This document shows positions 36,965 to 45,786 of a stretch of DNA of 64,000 bases, in pieces. The position numbers were made by a program, and so were the translations under genes. The stretch's first letter is position 1. Each line of letters begins with the position of its first letter. A model generated the notes under the pieces. It searched no databases, was not told the DNA's origin, and saw only the letters and a list, made by a program, of their open reading frames with translations. Source of the DNA: Komagataeibacter xylinus NBRC 15237 (lineage in GTDB: Bacteria; Pseudomonadota; Alphaproteobacteria; Acetobacterales; Acetobacteraceae); NCBI RefSeq assembly GCF_001571345.1, contig NZ_BCTP01000011.1, forward strand, positions 1-64,000, in the 5' to 3' direction.

Positions 36965-39838
36965 CTATGCCTTGCCCTGCACCACATCGACACAACGCAG
37001 GCACAGCTCGGGGTGAATGGCGTTCTGCCCCACTTCATCGAGCACCTTCCAGCAGCGCGCGCATTTATGGCCCGTGGCCACGCTGATGGTGGGAATGCCG
37101 TGGGGGGTGCCCTCCTGCGCCTCGTCCTCGCCCAGATAGATCGAGCCGCTGCCCGCCACCACCGTCACATCGGCCTGCGAGACAATGCTGAGTTCCGCCC
37201 AGTCCACGCCCGCAAACCGCGCCGCTTCCGCCTCCGACAGGGGCAGTTCAAGCGCTGCCTGCAGCGAGGACTTGACCAGCCCGTCGCGCCGCGCGGTCTC
37301 GATCTCGGTGGTGATGATGCGACGCACGGCGCGCAGCATGGCCCAGCGCTCGCCCAGTTCGGGGTCGTTCCACCCGGTGGGCAGTTCCGCGAAGGATTGC
37401 AGGTGCACGCTCTCGGTATTGCCGGGGCGGGCCAGCCAGGCTTCCTCCGCCGTAAACACCAGCACCGGGGCCAGCCATGCGCACAGGTTGCGGTGCAGGT
37501 GGTCGAGCACGGTGCGGGCCGCGCGACGCTTGAGGCTGTGGGGGCCATCGCAGTAGATGGTGTCCTTGCGCACGTCGAAGTAGAAGGCCGAAAGGTCGGC
37601 AGCACAGAAGCCGTGCAGCGCGGGGTACACGCCCACCCATTCATGCGTTTCCACCGCGCGGGCCACGAGGCCGCCGAGTTCGGTCATGCGGTGCAGCACC
37701 CAGCGCTCAAGCTCGGGCAGTTCACCGTAGGGCACGCGCTCGGCCTCGGTAAAGCCGTCGAGTGCGCCGAGCAGCCAGCGCAGCGTGTTGCGCAGGCGGC
37801 GGTAAAGCTCGCCCTGCTGCTTGAGGATTTCCTTGCCGATGCGCAGGTCCTCGTTGGTGTCCGAGTTCATGACCCACAGGCGCAGGATATCGGCGCCAAG
37901 GCTGTCATTGACATCCTGCGGCGCAATGACATTGCCCAGCGACTTCGACATCTTGCGGCCCTGCTCATCGAGCACGAAGCCGTTGGTCACCAGCGCCTTG
38001 TAGGGGGCTACGCCGCGCGTGCCGACACTTTCGAGCAGCGAGGACTGGAACCAGCCGCGATGCTGGTCCGAGCCTTCAAGATACAGGTCGGCGGGGAAGG
38101 GCATGTCGCCATGACCGAGCACGAAGGCATGGGTCGAGCCACTCTCGAACCACACATCCACGATGTCGAACACCTGCTCGTAATCATCGGGGTTGCGGCC
38201 TTCGCCAAGGAAGCGCGAGGCGGGCGAACTGTACCACGCATCCGCCCCTTCCGCGCGGAAGGCGGTGACAATGCGCTCCATCACCTCTTTATCGCGCAGC
38301 ACCTCGCCGGTGCGCTTTTCCACGAACACGGCAATGGGCACGCCCCAAGCGCGCTGGCGGCTGATGCACCAGTCGGGCCGCCCTGCCACCATCGAGGTCA
38401 GGCGGTTACGCGCCTGCGCGGGCACGAAGGTCACTTTCTCAAGGGCTGCCAGCGCACGGTCGCGCAGGTGCCCCTCGCCATCCATGCGGATGAACCATTG
38501 CGGGGTGGCGCGATAGATGATCGGCGCGCGCGAGCGCCAGGAATGCGGGTAGGAATGCACCAGCACCGCCCGCGCCACCAGCCCGCACGGCGCGGTGCCA
38601 GCACTCACGGCACGCTGCATGGCCTCAAGCAGGGCCTGACACACCGGCTCGGCGGCCTTGAACACATGGCCACCGGCAAAGAGCGGCACATAGTCGGCGT
38701 AGCGGCCATCATCCATCACCAGTTCGGTGATTTCCAGGCCATGGGCGCGACCAAGGTTGAAGTCGTCCTCGCCATGGGCGGGCGCGGTATGCACGAGGCC
38801 GGTGCCCGCCTCGGTGGTGACGTGGTCGCCGGGCAGCAGCGGCACGTCAAAATCGTAGCCCTGCCCGCGCAGCGGATGGGCGCAGATCGCGCCTTCCAGT
38901 GCACTGCCCGGCAGGGTGTAAAGAACGTGGTGGGCCGTAACGCCAGCAGCATCGCAGAAGGGCGCGATCAGATCCTCGGCCACCAGCACCTTTGCTTCGG
39001 GCTCCAGGGTCGCACTCTCGCTCACGCCATCAACCCGCACCACGGCATAGGTGATGTCGGGGCCGTAAGCGATGGCGCGGTTGGCGGGAATGGTCCACGG
39101 CGTGGTGGTCCAGATCACGGCCGCCACGTCTTCGAGCGCCTTCGCGGGCGTCGGGTCGGTCACGAAGGGGAAGGCCACGTGGATGGCGGTGGACTCGTGA
39201 TCGCGGTATTCGATCTCGGCCTCGGCCAGCGCGGTCTTTTCAACCGGGCTCCACATGACCGGGCGCAGGCCACGATACAGCAGGCCGTTAAGCAGGAACT
39301 TGCCGATCTCGCCCGCAATCGCCGCCTCTGACGAAAAATCCATGGTGGCGTAGCGGTTCGCCCACTCCGCCTGCACGCCCAGCCTGCGGAACTCGGCAGC
39401 CTGCGTGTCGAGCCATTTCTGGGCATAGGCGCGGCACTCGGCGCGGAACTGCAGCACGGGCACGCTGTCCTTGTCCTGCCCGCGCTTGCGGTATTCCTCC
39501 TCGATCTTCCATTCGATCGGCAGGCCGTGGCAGTCCCAGCCCGGCACGTAATGGATGCCGTAGCCCGCCATGCGGTGAGCGCGGTTGATCACGTCCTTGA
39601 GGATCTTGTTCAGCGCGTGGCCGATATGCAGGTGGCCGTTGGCGTAGGGCGGACCATCATGGAGCATGAACACGTCACGCCCCCTGGCCTGCTCGAACAG
39701 GCGCGCATCGAGCTTTTCGCCGTCCCACCCCGCCAGAATCTCGGGTTCCCGCCGGGGCAGGTTGCCACGCATGGGGAAGGAGGTCGTCGGCAGGAAGACC
39801 GTCTCCCGATAGAGATCCTGTGGTTTTGACTCGGACAT
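36965..39838 (-). CDS. ileS: Isoleucyl-tRNA synthetase
   Basis: 957-residue class I synthetase. HIGH motif NGHLHIGHALNK; KMSKS motif RKMSKSLGN; an editing (CP1) domain between them; and a C-terminal zinc site with paired Cys (CARCWK and CLRC). This is the zinc-finger, bacterial type. The ATG at 39838 starts the typical N-terminus; a longer frame to 39895 is unlikely. ribF lies 96 bases upstream and lspA 5 bases downstream. Confidence 0.97.
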   Translation of the reverse strand: MSESKPQDLYRETVFLPTTSFPMRGNLPRREPEILAGWDGEKLDARLFEQARGRDVFMLHDGPPYANGHLHIGHALNKILKDVINRAHRMAGYGIHYVPGWDCHGLPIEWKIEEEYRKRGQDKDSVPVLQFRAECRAYAQKWLDTQAAEFRRLGVQAEWANRYATMDFSSEAAIAGEIGKFLLNGLLYRGLRPVMWSPVEKTALAEAEIEYRDHESTAIHVAFPFVTDPTPAKALEDVAAVIWTTTPWTIPANRAIAYGPDITYAVVRVDGVSESATLEPEAKVLVAEDLIAPFCDAAGVTAHHVLYTLPGSALEGAICAHPLRGQGYDFDVPLLPGDHVTTEAGTGLVHTAPAHGEDDFNLGRAHGLEITELVMDDGRYADYVPLFAGGHVFKAAEPVCQALLEAMQRAVSAGTAPCGLVARAVLVHSYPHSWRSRAPIIYRATPQWFIRMDGEGHLRDRALAALEKVTFVPAQARNRLTSMVAGRPDWCISRQRAWGVPIAVFVEKRTGEVLRDKEVMERIVTAFRAEGADAWYSSPASRFLGEGRNPDDYEQVFDIVDVWFESGSTHAFVLGHGDMPFPADLYLEGSDQHRGWFQSSLLESVGTRGVAPYKALVTNGFVLDEQGRKMSKSLGNVIAPQDVNDSLGADILRLWVMNSDTNEDLRIGKEILKQQGELYRRLRNTLRWLLGALDGFTEAERVPYGELPELERWVLHRMTELGGLVARAVETHEWVGVYPALHGFCAADLSAFYFDVRKDTIYCDGPHSLKRRAARTVLDHLHRNLCAWLAPVLVFTAEEAWLARPGNTESVHLQSFAELPTGWNDPELGERWAMLRAVRRIITTEIETARRDGLVKSSLQAALELPLSEAEAARFAGVDWAELSIVSQADVTVVAGSGSIYLGEDEAQEGTPHGIPTISVATGHKCARCWKVLDEVGQNAIHPELCLRCVDVVQGKA

Positions 39839-39934
39839 GGCCTGTTCTGTTCTTCTGGCAGGGGAAAGTTCAGTTGCCCCCCGGGGGCGCAACATCTAGG
39901 GGCGCAACCTTATGAGTGCGGCGGCGCGGCGCGG

Positions 39935-40894
39935 TCAAGCCTTGGCAGGTGGGCCGCCTGTCTGGTGCAGGGCAAGCCAGGCGCTGGCCTGCGCGGAATC
40001 ACGCGCGATCTGCGCCTTGAGCGCATCAAGCCCGTCAAACCGGCGCTCGGCGCGCAGCAGCGTATGCAGCGCCACCGACAGGGTCTGGCCATACAGGTCG
40101 CCATCAAAGCCGAGCAGGTGCACTTCCAGCCGGCTTTCCTGCCCGTCATTGATGGTGGGCCTGCGGCCGATATTGGCAACGCCGGGGCAGACCCGGCCAT
40201 CGGGCAGGCGCACGCTCACGGCATAGACCCCGCGCGCGGGTTCGAGGTGGCGGCCAAGGGCGATGTTGGCCGTGGGGAAGCCAAGCAGGCGGCCACGCTT
40301 GTCGCCATGCTGCACCACGCCGCGAATCGACCATGGGCGCCCGAGTTCCTCCGCCGCGCGCTCGGGGTAGCCATCCTGCAACAGCCTGCGGATGCGGCTT
40401 GAGGAATACGGCCCCAGCGAATCGGAAAGCGGCGGCACCACGGTCAGCCCGATGCCCAGCGCCTCGGTCTGCCCGGTCAGGAAATCGACATTGCCCTGCC
40501 TGCGGTGGCCAAAGGCGAAATCCATGCCACAGGCGACATGGCGCAGGCCAAGCCCTTCATGCAGCACGCGGGTGACGAAATGCTCGGCGCTCATGGCACT
40601 GAATTCCGGGTCAAACCCGATCTGGAACACATGCCTGACCCCAAGGGCGGCAAGGGCTGCAAAGCGCTCCTCGGGCAGGGTCAGGCGAAAGGGCGGGTCC
40701 TGCGGGCGGAAGAGTTCGCGCGGGTGCGGCTCGAAAGTCACCACCGCCAGTTCACGCTCGGGGCGGGCGGCATGCAGCGCATGGACCAGATGGGCATGGC
40801 CCAGATGCACGCCGTCAAAATTGCCCAGCGCCGCCACGCATCCCCGCGCGCTATCGGGGGTGTGCCGCCAGTCGGTATGCAGCCGCGCCTTCAT
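39935..40894 (-). CDS. ribF: Bifunctional riboflavin kinase / FAD synthetase
   Basis: 319 residues. The N-terminal adenylyltransferase domain has GNFDGVHLGHAHL (HxGH) and TFEPHPRELF, and the C-terminal kinase domain has RGRLLGFPTANIAL. It converts riboflavin to FMN and FAD. The ATG overlaps the mtnC stop by 4 bases, joining it to the methionine-salvage genes upstream. The ribF-ileS-lspA order is widespread. Confidence 0.95.
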   Translation of the reverse strand: MKARLHTDWRHTPDSARGCVAALGNFDGVHLGHAHLVHALHAARPERELAVVTFEPHPRELFRPQDPPFRLTLPEERFAALAALGVRHVFQIGFDPEFSAMSAEHFVTRVLHEGLGLRHVACGMDFAFGHRRQGNVDFLTGQTEALGIGLTVVPPLSDSLGPYSSSRIRRLLQDGYPERAAEELGRPWSIRGVVQHGDKRGRLLGFPTANIALGRHLEPARGVYAVSVRLPDGRVCPGVANIGRRPTINDGQESRLEVHLLGFDGDLYGQTLSVALHTLLRAERRFDGLDALKAQIARDSAQASAWLALHQTGGPPAKA

Positions 40895-41607
40895 GCCACC
40901 TCCGGGTGCGGCAGGCCGAAACGCTGCGCCACCTCGGCCAGCGAGCCTGCCACCGGGTGCGTGGTGCCGGGCTGCGTACCGTCCTGCGCATGCACGATCT
41001 GGCAGGTGCGCAGGCCCGCCTGTGCCGCCGCGTCAAGCTCGGCCACCACATCGGACAGGAACAGCACATCGCCCGCCTGCCAGCGCGCGGCGTCGAGGAT
41101 GCGGCGATAGCTTTCGGCATCGCGCTTGCCGCCCATCTGCAGGTCGTAAAACCCCACGAACACGCTGCTCAGGTTGCCTTCTGTCGTATGACCATAGATC
41201 AGCTTCTGCGCCGCGACCGAGCCGGAGGAATAGACCGCAAGCGACAGCCCCGCCGCCGCCCAGCAGCGCAGGGCGGGCACCACGTCAGGGTAAAGGGTCG
41301 CCTTGAGCGCGCCCTCGGCATAGCCCTGCGCCCAGACCATGCCCTGCAATGCCTTGAGCGGCGCCACCTTGGCATCCGCGTCCATCCATGCCTCAAGCTG
41401 GCGCAGGGGCGAAACCCCGGGGGCAAGCCGCGCGATTTCCGCGATCTGGGCCTTGACCACGGGGTCATCCGCATGGGTGCGCAGCAGGGCAGGCAGCGCC
41501 TTGCGGGCATAGGGGAACAGGGTCGCATGGACGAAGGAAACCGGAATGGTCGTCCCCTCGATATCCAGCAGCACCGCGCGTAATGGCGGCTGCGTGGCCT
41601 GGGTCAC
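40891..41607 (-). CDS. mtnC: Acireductone synthase (enolase-phosphatase E1)
   Basis: 238-residue HAD-superfamily enzyme of methionine salvage that makes acireductone from diketo-methylthiopentyl phosphate. Nucleophile motif LDIEGTTIPVSFV; then YSSGSVAAQKL, GGKRDAESY with the HAD lysine, and LSDVVAELDAA with the acidic motif. The GTG at 41607 is preferred, since AAGGAG lies 9 bases upstream; the longer ATG reading adds 29 low-complexity residues. Downstream of mtnD by 25 bases and overlapping ribF. Confidence 0.94.
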   Translation of the reverse strand: MTQATQPPLRAVLLDIEGTTIPVSFVHATLFPYARKALPALLRTHADDPVVKAQIAEIARLAPGVSPLRQLEAWMDADAKVAPLKALQGMVWAQGYAEGALKATLYPDVVPALRCWAAAGLSLAVYSSGSVAAQKLIYGHTTEGNLSSVFVGFYDLQMGGKRDAESYRRILDAARWQAGDVLFLSDVVAELDAAAQAGLRTCQIVHAQDGTQPGTTHPVAGSLAEVAQRFGLPHPEVA

Positions 41608-41632
41608 GGTCTTGTTCTCCTTCGGGTGCGGC

Positions 41633-42175
41633 TCAGGCTTCCGCGGGGAAGCTGGCTGCGATGTCACTGCCGGTATAGCGCGCGATCCAGCCATCGGGGT
41701 TGGTGAAGATGCGCAGCGTTACGAAATCGGGCGTCTCGCCGCCATCAAACCAGTGCGGCGTGCCCGCGGGCACCGAGATCAGGTCGCCCGCCGTGCAGCG
41801 CACGTCATAGACGCGGCCGTTTACATGCAGGATGAAATCACCCTGCCCGTGCACGAAAAACCGCACCTCGTCCTCGCCATGCGTATGCTCGGACAGGTAT
41901 TTGCGCCGCGCCTCCGCCCAGCCCTGTGTTTCCGGCCCCACGCGCAGCACATCGGCGGAACCCGCTCCCGTCTCGCCCATCAACTGGTCGAGATAGGGGC
42001 GGTAGGCGGCCAGCACCTCGGCCTCGGGGGCCGGGCGATCGGGGGTGACCGGGCTGTTCCACCGCTCGAAGCGCACGCCGATGGGCGCAAGCTCGGATGC
42101 GATGCGGGCGGGGTCGGTCAGGTGAATGATGGGCGTGCCGGGATTGTTGTCGGCATAGACATTGAGGCGGCTCAT
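41633..42175 (-). CDS. mtnD: Acireductone dioxygenase
   Basis: 180-residue cupin that oxidises acireductone to the keto-acid precursor of methionine and formate (Fe form). The metal site is HTHGEDEVRFFV with a later His in AGTPHWFD, the normal three-His/one-Glu set. Its ATG overlaps the mtnB stop by 4 bases. Confidence 0.95.
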   Translation of the reverse strand: MSRLNVYADNNPGTPIIHLTDPARIASELAPIGVRFERWNSPVTPDRPAPEAEVLAAYRPYLDQLMGETGAGSADVLRVGPETQGWAEARRKYLSEHTHGEDEVRFFVHGQGDFILHVNGRVYDVRCTAGDLISVPAGTPHWFDGGETPDFVTLRIFTNPDGWIARYTGSDIAASFPAEA

Positions 42176-42795
42176 GGGAGCTTCCTTTTTTCCAGTTCGC
42201 AGGCGAGCAGGAACTCAAGCCCTTCGAGCCGCGCAAGGGCCATGTCCATGTCCGCCCCCCACACATACACCCCGTGCCCACGGATGATGTAGCCCGCGCG
42301 CATGCCATCAAGATGCGGGGCCACCACGCGCGCGAGGCGGGCGATGTCCTGGTCATTGTCGAATATGGGCACGGTTACGCGGGCGGCATGCGTGTCCTGC
42401 CCGGCAAAGACCTTCTGCACCTCGTAGCCTTCAAGCACCAGCGCGTCGCCGCCTGCCATCGACAGCACGGTGGAGGCGACGGAGTGCCCATGCAGCACGG
42501 CGCCTGCCGCCGGGTCATGCGCATAGACCTGGCAGTGCAGCAATGTCTCGGCACTTGGCCGGTCGCCCTGGGCAAGCGGGCGCCCCTGCGGATCGACGCA
42601 GATCACCCCATCCGGCCCGAGCAGCCCCTTGTGCCCGCCCGAACGCGTGATGGCGAGGTTGCCATCAGGCAGGCGGATACTGATGTTGCCTGCCGTGGCG
42701 GGCACCCAGCCAAAACGGTCCATGCGCTGGCCCGCGGCAATGATGCGCTCCACCGCACGGCAATAGGCCCCTGCGGGGAAAACGGCCTGCGTCAT
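42172..42795 (-). CDS. mtnB: Methylthioribulose-1-phosphate dehydratase
   Basis: 207-residue class II aldolase-fold zinc enzyme of methionine salvage. Zn-binding histidines are in GAVLHGHSVAST and IIRGHGVYVWG; NISIRLPDG lies in the N-terminal part. First gene of the mtnB-mtnD-mtnC set; mtnA and mtnK or mtnP equivalents are not in this window. It lies 38 bases downstream of tatA on the same strand. Confidence 0.95.
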   Translation of the reverse strand: MTQAVFPAGAYCRAVERIIAAGQRMDRFGWVPATAGNISIRLPDGNLAITRSGGHKGLLGPDGVICVDPQGRPLAQGDRPSAETLLHCQVYAHDPAAGAVLHGHSVASTVLSMAGGDALVLEGYEVQKVFAGQDTHAARVTVPIFDNDQDIARLARVVAPHLDGMRAGYIIRGHGVYVWGADMDMALARLEGLEFLLACELEKRKLP

Positions 42796-42833
42796 GCTTT
42801 AGCGCTTTCCACCCGCGTGATCGGAAAGCCGCG

Positions 42834-43079
42834 TCATTTCACGTTATTGGTGGAAGGCTGCGGCGCTTCGGTAAAGGTTGCGTCCTTTTCCTTGCCCGGC
42901 CCCTGGATGTGGCCGGAGGCCACGGGCTCGTGCGGCTCGTCATCGGCCATGTTCTTCTTGAACGACTTGATCCCGCGCGCCATGTCACCCATGAGCGAAC
43001 TGATCTTGCCGCCGCCGCCGAACAGTACCAGCACCACTGCCAGTACGATCAGCCAATGTCCCCAGCTCAAGCTACCCAT
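42834..43079 (-). CDS. tatA: Sec-independent translocase component TatA
   Basis: 81 residues: one N-terminal membrane helix ([14 protein letters not shown]), the [23 protein letters not shown] hinge and amphipathic helix of TatA, and an acidic tail. TatA oligomers form the passage for folded proteins. tatB and tatC are not adjacent, so it is encoded alone here. The ATG at 43079 gives the standard N-terminus (MGSLSWGHW). Confidence 0.93.
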   Translation of the reverse strand: MGSLSWGHWLIVLAVVLVLFGGGGKISSLMGDMARGIKSFKKNMADDEPHEPVASGHIQGPGKEKDATFTEAPQPSTNNVK

Positions 43080-43208
43080 CGCATCCCTCGATCCGCGTCC
43101 ATGACGCAAAATGCCGTGTTGGCCGCCCTCCCGCATGGAAGCGGCCTGCCCTCCCCGCCTATGTGAGGGGAGAGCGCATGATATGCAAGCACCCCTGCCG
43201 CACGCCAC

Positions 43209-43670
43209 TCAGCCCCGTGGCAGGATGAACCCATAGGCAGGATAGACGGTTTTGCCCATCGCGTGAATGGGGGACCACCAGACCTTGACCTGCGACCAGT
43301 CATTGCGCCCCGATACATCGACCACAGGCTCGCCGTGGCCCACCCGTCCGGGCACCCAGTTGGCCTGGTCCACCACGACCTCACGCGGGCTGCGCACCTG
43401 GCGCACGACCGAGACATGCCCGTCAGGCAGGCGGCCCGTGGCCCTGAACACCAGCACCGCCCCCGCATGGGGCACATGCGTGCGGGGGTAATGCCCCTGC
43501 GCCTGCCCCCACCATGAGGCCGCATCGCCACGCAACTGCACATGGGTCACCTGCCGCGCATAGGGCGCGCACTGCACCGCGCCGTGCCAGCCCTGCCCGC
43601 TGCCCCCCGCACAGGCCGCGAGCGACAGGAGCGACAGCCCCGCCGCCCCGCGCGCCAGCACGCGCCTCAC
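43209..43670 (-). CDS. CHAP-domain lipoprotein (probable peptidoglycan amidase)
   Basis: 153 residues. A signal peptide ends in the lipobox SLAAC (Cys20). The mature part fits a small CHAP domain: catalytic Cys in AVQCAPYAR (Cys34) and His in DGHVSVV. Such enzymes cut peptidoglycan peptide or amide bonds. Its ATG overlaps the recX stop by 4 bases. The domain match is by motif and length only. Confidence 0.8.
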   Translation of the reverse strand: MRRVLARGAAGLSLLSLAACAGGSGQGWHGAVQCAPYARQVTHVQLRGDAASWWGQAQGHYPRTHVPHAGAVLVFRATGRLPDGHVSVVRQVRSPREVVVDQANWVPGRVGHGEPVVDVSGRNDWSQVKVWWSPIHAMGKTVYPAYGFILPRG

Positions 43671-44308
43671 GCCATCCTCATACGCATGATCCTGTCCTCC
43701 GCCTCGTCACGGTCCATATCCAGCGCCGCGCATGCCGTATCACGCGTGAAGCCCGCGCGCGCCATGGCATCCATCGCGCGGCGGTGGCGCAGGGCCACCT
43801 CCGCTTCATCGGCATCGGCCCGCAGGAAAGGCCCAGCCCGGCGCTTGCGGATGAAGACAAGGGCTGCGGCCAGTTCGGTCTCGCGCCCCTCGCCATCGCG
43901 CGCGCCCAGCGCTTCCTCCACCGCCACCCCTGCCGTCGCCTCATCCACGCCGCGCGCGCTCAGATGGGCGGCGACCATGCGGCGCGAGCGGCCGGCGCGG
44001 GCCAGGGAGCGGGCGCGGAATTCGGCAAAACGGGCATCATCGACCGCGCCCAGCCCCTCCATGTCGGCCACGATGCCCGCAATGCGGGCGCGGGCGGGCT
44101 GCACGGCGCGGGCGGCTTCCTCGGCGTCCATCCCGCCATCGACCGCGCGGCGTGCCCAGCGCTCGACATGGCGGGTCAGCACCCGCGTCACCCCCGCCCG
44201 CGTGGCCGAGAAGCGGGCCAGGTAGGCAAGTGCCACCGCGCGCAGCGCAGCCCCATCGGGCGCGGGCGGCAGCGGACGGGGTGCGGAACGGGAAGGACGG
44301 GCCACCAT
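43667..44308 (-). CDS. recX: Regulatory protein RecX
   Basis: 213 residues, all helical, with the RecX three-helix repeats (LGAVDDARFAEFRARSLARAGRSRRMVAAHLSARGVD spans the most conserved part). RecX modulates RecA filaments. recA itself is not in the window. Start at 44308 preferred over 44329. It is divergent from argD and overlaps the CHAP gene. Confidence 0.88.
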   Translation of the reverse strand: MVARPSRSAPRPLPPAPDGAALRAVALAYLARFSATRAGVTRVLTRHVERWARRAVDGGMDAEEAARAVQPARARIAGIVADMEGLGAVDDARFAEFRARSLARAGRSRRMVAAHLSARGVDEATAGVAVEEALGARDGEGRETELAAALVFIRKRRAGPFLRADADEAEVALRHRRAMDAMARAGFTRDTACAALDMDRDEAEDRIMRMRMA

Positions 44309-44398
44309 GATGCGCAGAGTATGCCACAATCAGCCCGCGCGCGCCTATGGCCGTATGGCAGGCATGGCCTCAATGCGGGGTGGAAATGGCGCTGAAGG

Positions 44399-44427
44399 TT
44401 GCATTTCGGCCCATTGCGCCATATTCT
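44399..44427 (+). promoter_or_regulatory. Promoter-like pair for argD
   Basis: TTGCAT (44399-44404) and TATTCT (44422-44427) are 17 bases apart. It would give a leader of about 145 bases before argD that contains two hairpins. The -35 match is weak. Confidence 0.35.
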
Positions 44428-44433
44428 TCCGCC

Positions 44434-44535
44434 TTTCCGGCCCCCCGCGCGGCGAGCGAAGGCCCCGCATGCGGACCGGAAAAAGCAGGGACTGAAAAGA
44501 TGCCCACCCCGCGCGGTGGGTTATTTTCGTTTCTG
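44434..44535 (+). promoter_or_regulatory. Structured argD leader with terminator-like hairpin
   Basis: TTTCCGG (44434-44440) can pair with CCGGAAA (44476-44482), enclosing a GC-rich interior. A second hairpin, CCCACC (44503-44508) with GGTGGG (44515-44520), is followed at once by TTATTTTCGTTT. The second hairpin ends about 50 bases before the argD start, where no upstream gene on this strand needs terminating, so attenuation of argD-argF is possible. Confidence 0.4.
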
Positions 44536-44580
44536 GACCATCATTCTTTTTTCTTTGAACTGAAATCACAAGGCCATTCC

Positions 44581-45786
44581 ATGATTTCCGCCCTGATGCC
44601 GAATTACAATCGCGCCGACCTCGCTTTCGAGCGTGGCGACGGTGCCTGGCTGTACACGGTGGATGGGCGACGATTCCTCGATTTCGGCTCTGGCATCGCC
44701 ACCTCCTCGGTCGGGCACAACAACCCGCATCTGGTGCAGGCCATAACGCAGCAGGCGCAGCGCGTCATGCATGTCTCGAACCTGTATCGCGTGCCGCAGG
44801 CGGAAAGGCTGGCCGAGCGGCTGGTGGCCAACAGCTTTGCCGATAGCGCCTTCTTCTGCAATTCGGGCGCGGAAGCCAATGAAGGCATGATCAAGATGAT
44901 CCGCCGCGCGCAGGCCAAGTCCGGCCACCCCGAGCGCACGCGCATCATCTGCTTCAACGGCGCCTTTCACGGGCGCACGCTGGCAACCCTGTCCGCCACC
45001 GGCAACGCCAAATACCTCGATGGCTTCGGCCCGCGGGTGGAAGGCTTCGACCACGTGCCGCTCAACAACATGAACGCCGTGCGCGACGCCATCGGCGCCG
45101 AGACGGCGGGCATCATGATCGAGCCTGTGCAGGGCGAGAGCGGCATCCATGTGGCCAACCCGCGCTTCATGCGCGAATTGCGGGCGGCGTGCGATGAATA
45201 CGGCCTGTTCCTGGGCGTGGACGAGGTGCAGTGCGGCATGGGCCGGACCGGCCGCCTGTTCGCCTATGAATGGTCGGACATAACCCCTGACATCCTGTCC
45301 ACCGCCAAGGGCATTGCGGGCGGCTTCCCCATGGGCGCGGTGCTGACCACCGAGACCATTGCAAAGCACATGACACCGGGCAGCCACGGCACCACCTTTG
45401 GCGGCAGCCCACTGGCCTGCGCCGCCGCCAACGCGGTGCTCGACATCATCCTCGCCCCCGGCTTCCTTGAAGGCGTGCAGGCGCGGGCGGCACAGCTTGA
45501 CGCAGGCTTTGACCACCTGATCGCAACCCATCCGGACATCTTCACCGCCCATCGCGGCATCGGGCTGCTCATTGGCCTCAAATGCAGGCCCGACGTGGCG
45601 CTGGTGCAGAACGCGGCCGTGGGCGAAGGCATGCTGTGCGTGACGGCGGGCGACAACGTGCTGCGCCTCCTCCCCCCCCTGACCGTGACCGAGGCCGACT
45701 GTGCTGCGGCCCTGTCCATGCTGGACCGGGCGGCTGCGTGCGTGCGCGCCCACATCGCGGCCACCAATGCGGAGAATGTGGCATGA
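44581..45786 (+). CDS. argD: Acetylornithine aminotransferase
   Basis: 401-residue class III PLP aminotransferase of arginine synthesis. PLP-site lysine in STAKGIAGGFPMGAV; CNSGAEANEGMIK and DEVQCGMGRTG are diagnostic. The ATG at 44581 follows AAGG (44570-44573). A longer in-frame reading would run through the leader hairpin and is rejected. It overlaps argF by ATGA. A dual role as succinyldiaminopimelate aminotransferase is known for some homologues and cannot be excluded. Confidence 0.95.
   Translation: MISALMPNYNRADLAFERGDGAWLYTVDGRRFLDFGSGIATSSVGHNNPHLVQAITQQAQRVMHVSNLYRVPQAERLAERLVANSFADSAFFCNSGAEANEGMIKMIRRAQAKSGHPERTRIICFNGAFHGRTLATLSATGNAKYLDGFGPRVEGFDHVPLNNMNAVRDAIGAETAGIMIEPVQGESGIHVANPRFMRELRAACDEYGLFLGVDEVQCGMGRTGRLFAYEWSDITPDILSTAKGIAGGFPMGAVLTTETIAKHMTPGSHGTTFGGSPLACAAANAVLDIILAPGFLEGVQARAAQLDAGFDHLIATHPDIFTAHRGIGLLIGLKCRPDVALVQNAAVGEGMLCVTAGDNVLRLLPPLTVTEADCAAALSMLDRAAACVRAHIAATNAENVA

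Noticed and set aside
37013-39331. 772-codon plus-strand frame opposite ileS
   Set aside because: Shadow of a long GC-rich gene; composition is not protein-like and no start signal is visible.
42796-42833. SAM-type riboswitch before the mtn genes
   Set aside because: Only 38 bases separate tatA from mtnB, too short for a known SAM riboswitch; nothing structured was seen.
44347-44580. 78-codon N-terminal extension of argD
   Set aside because: It would cover the promoter-like pair and both leader hairpins; ArgD homologues start near the ATG at 44581, which has its own AAGG site.
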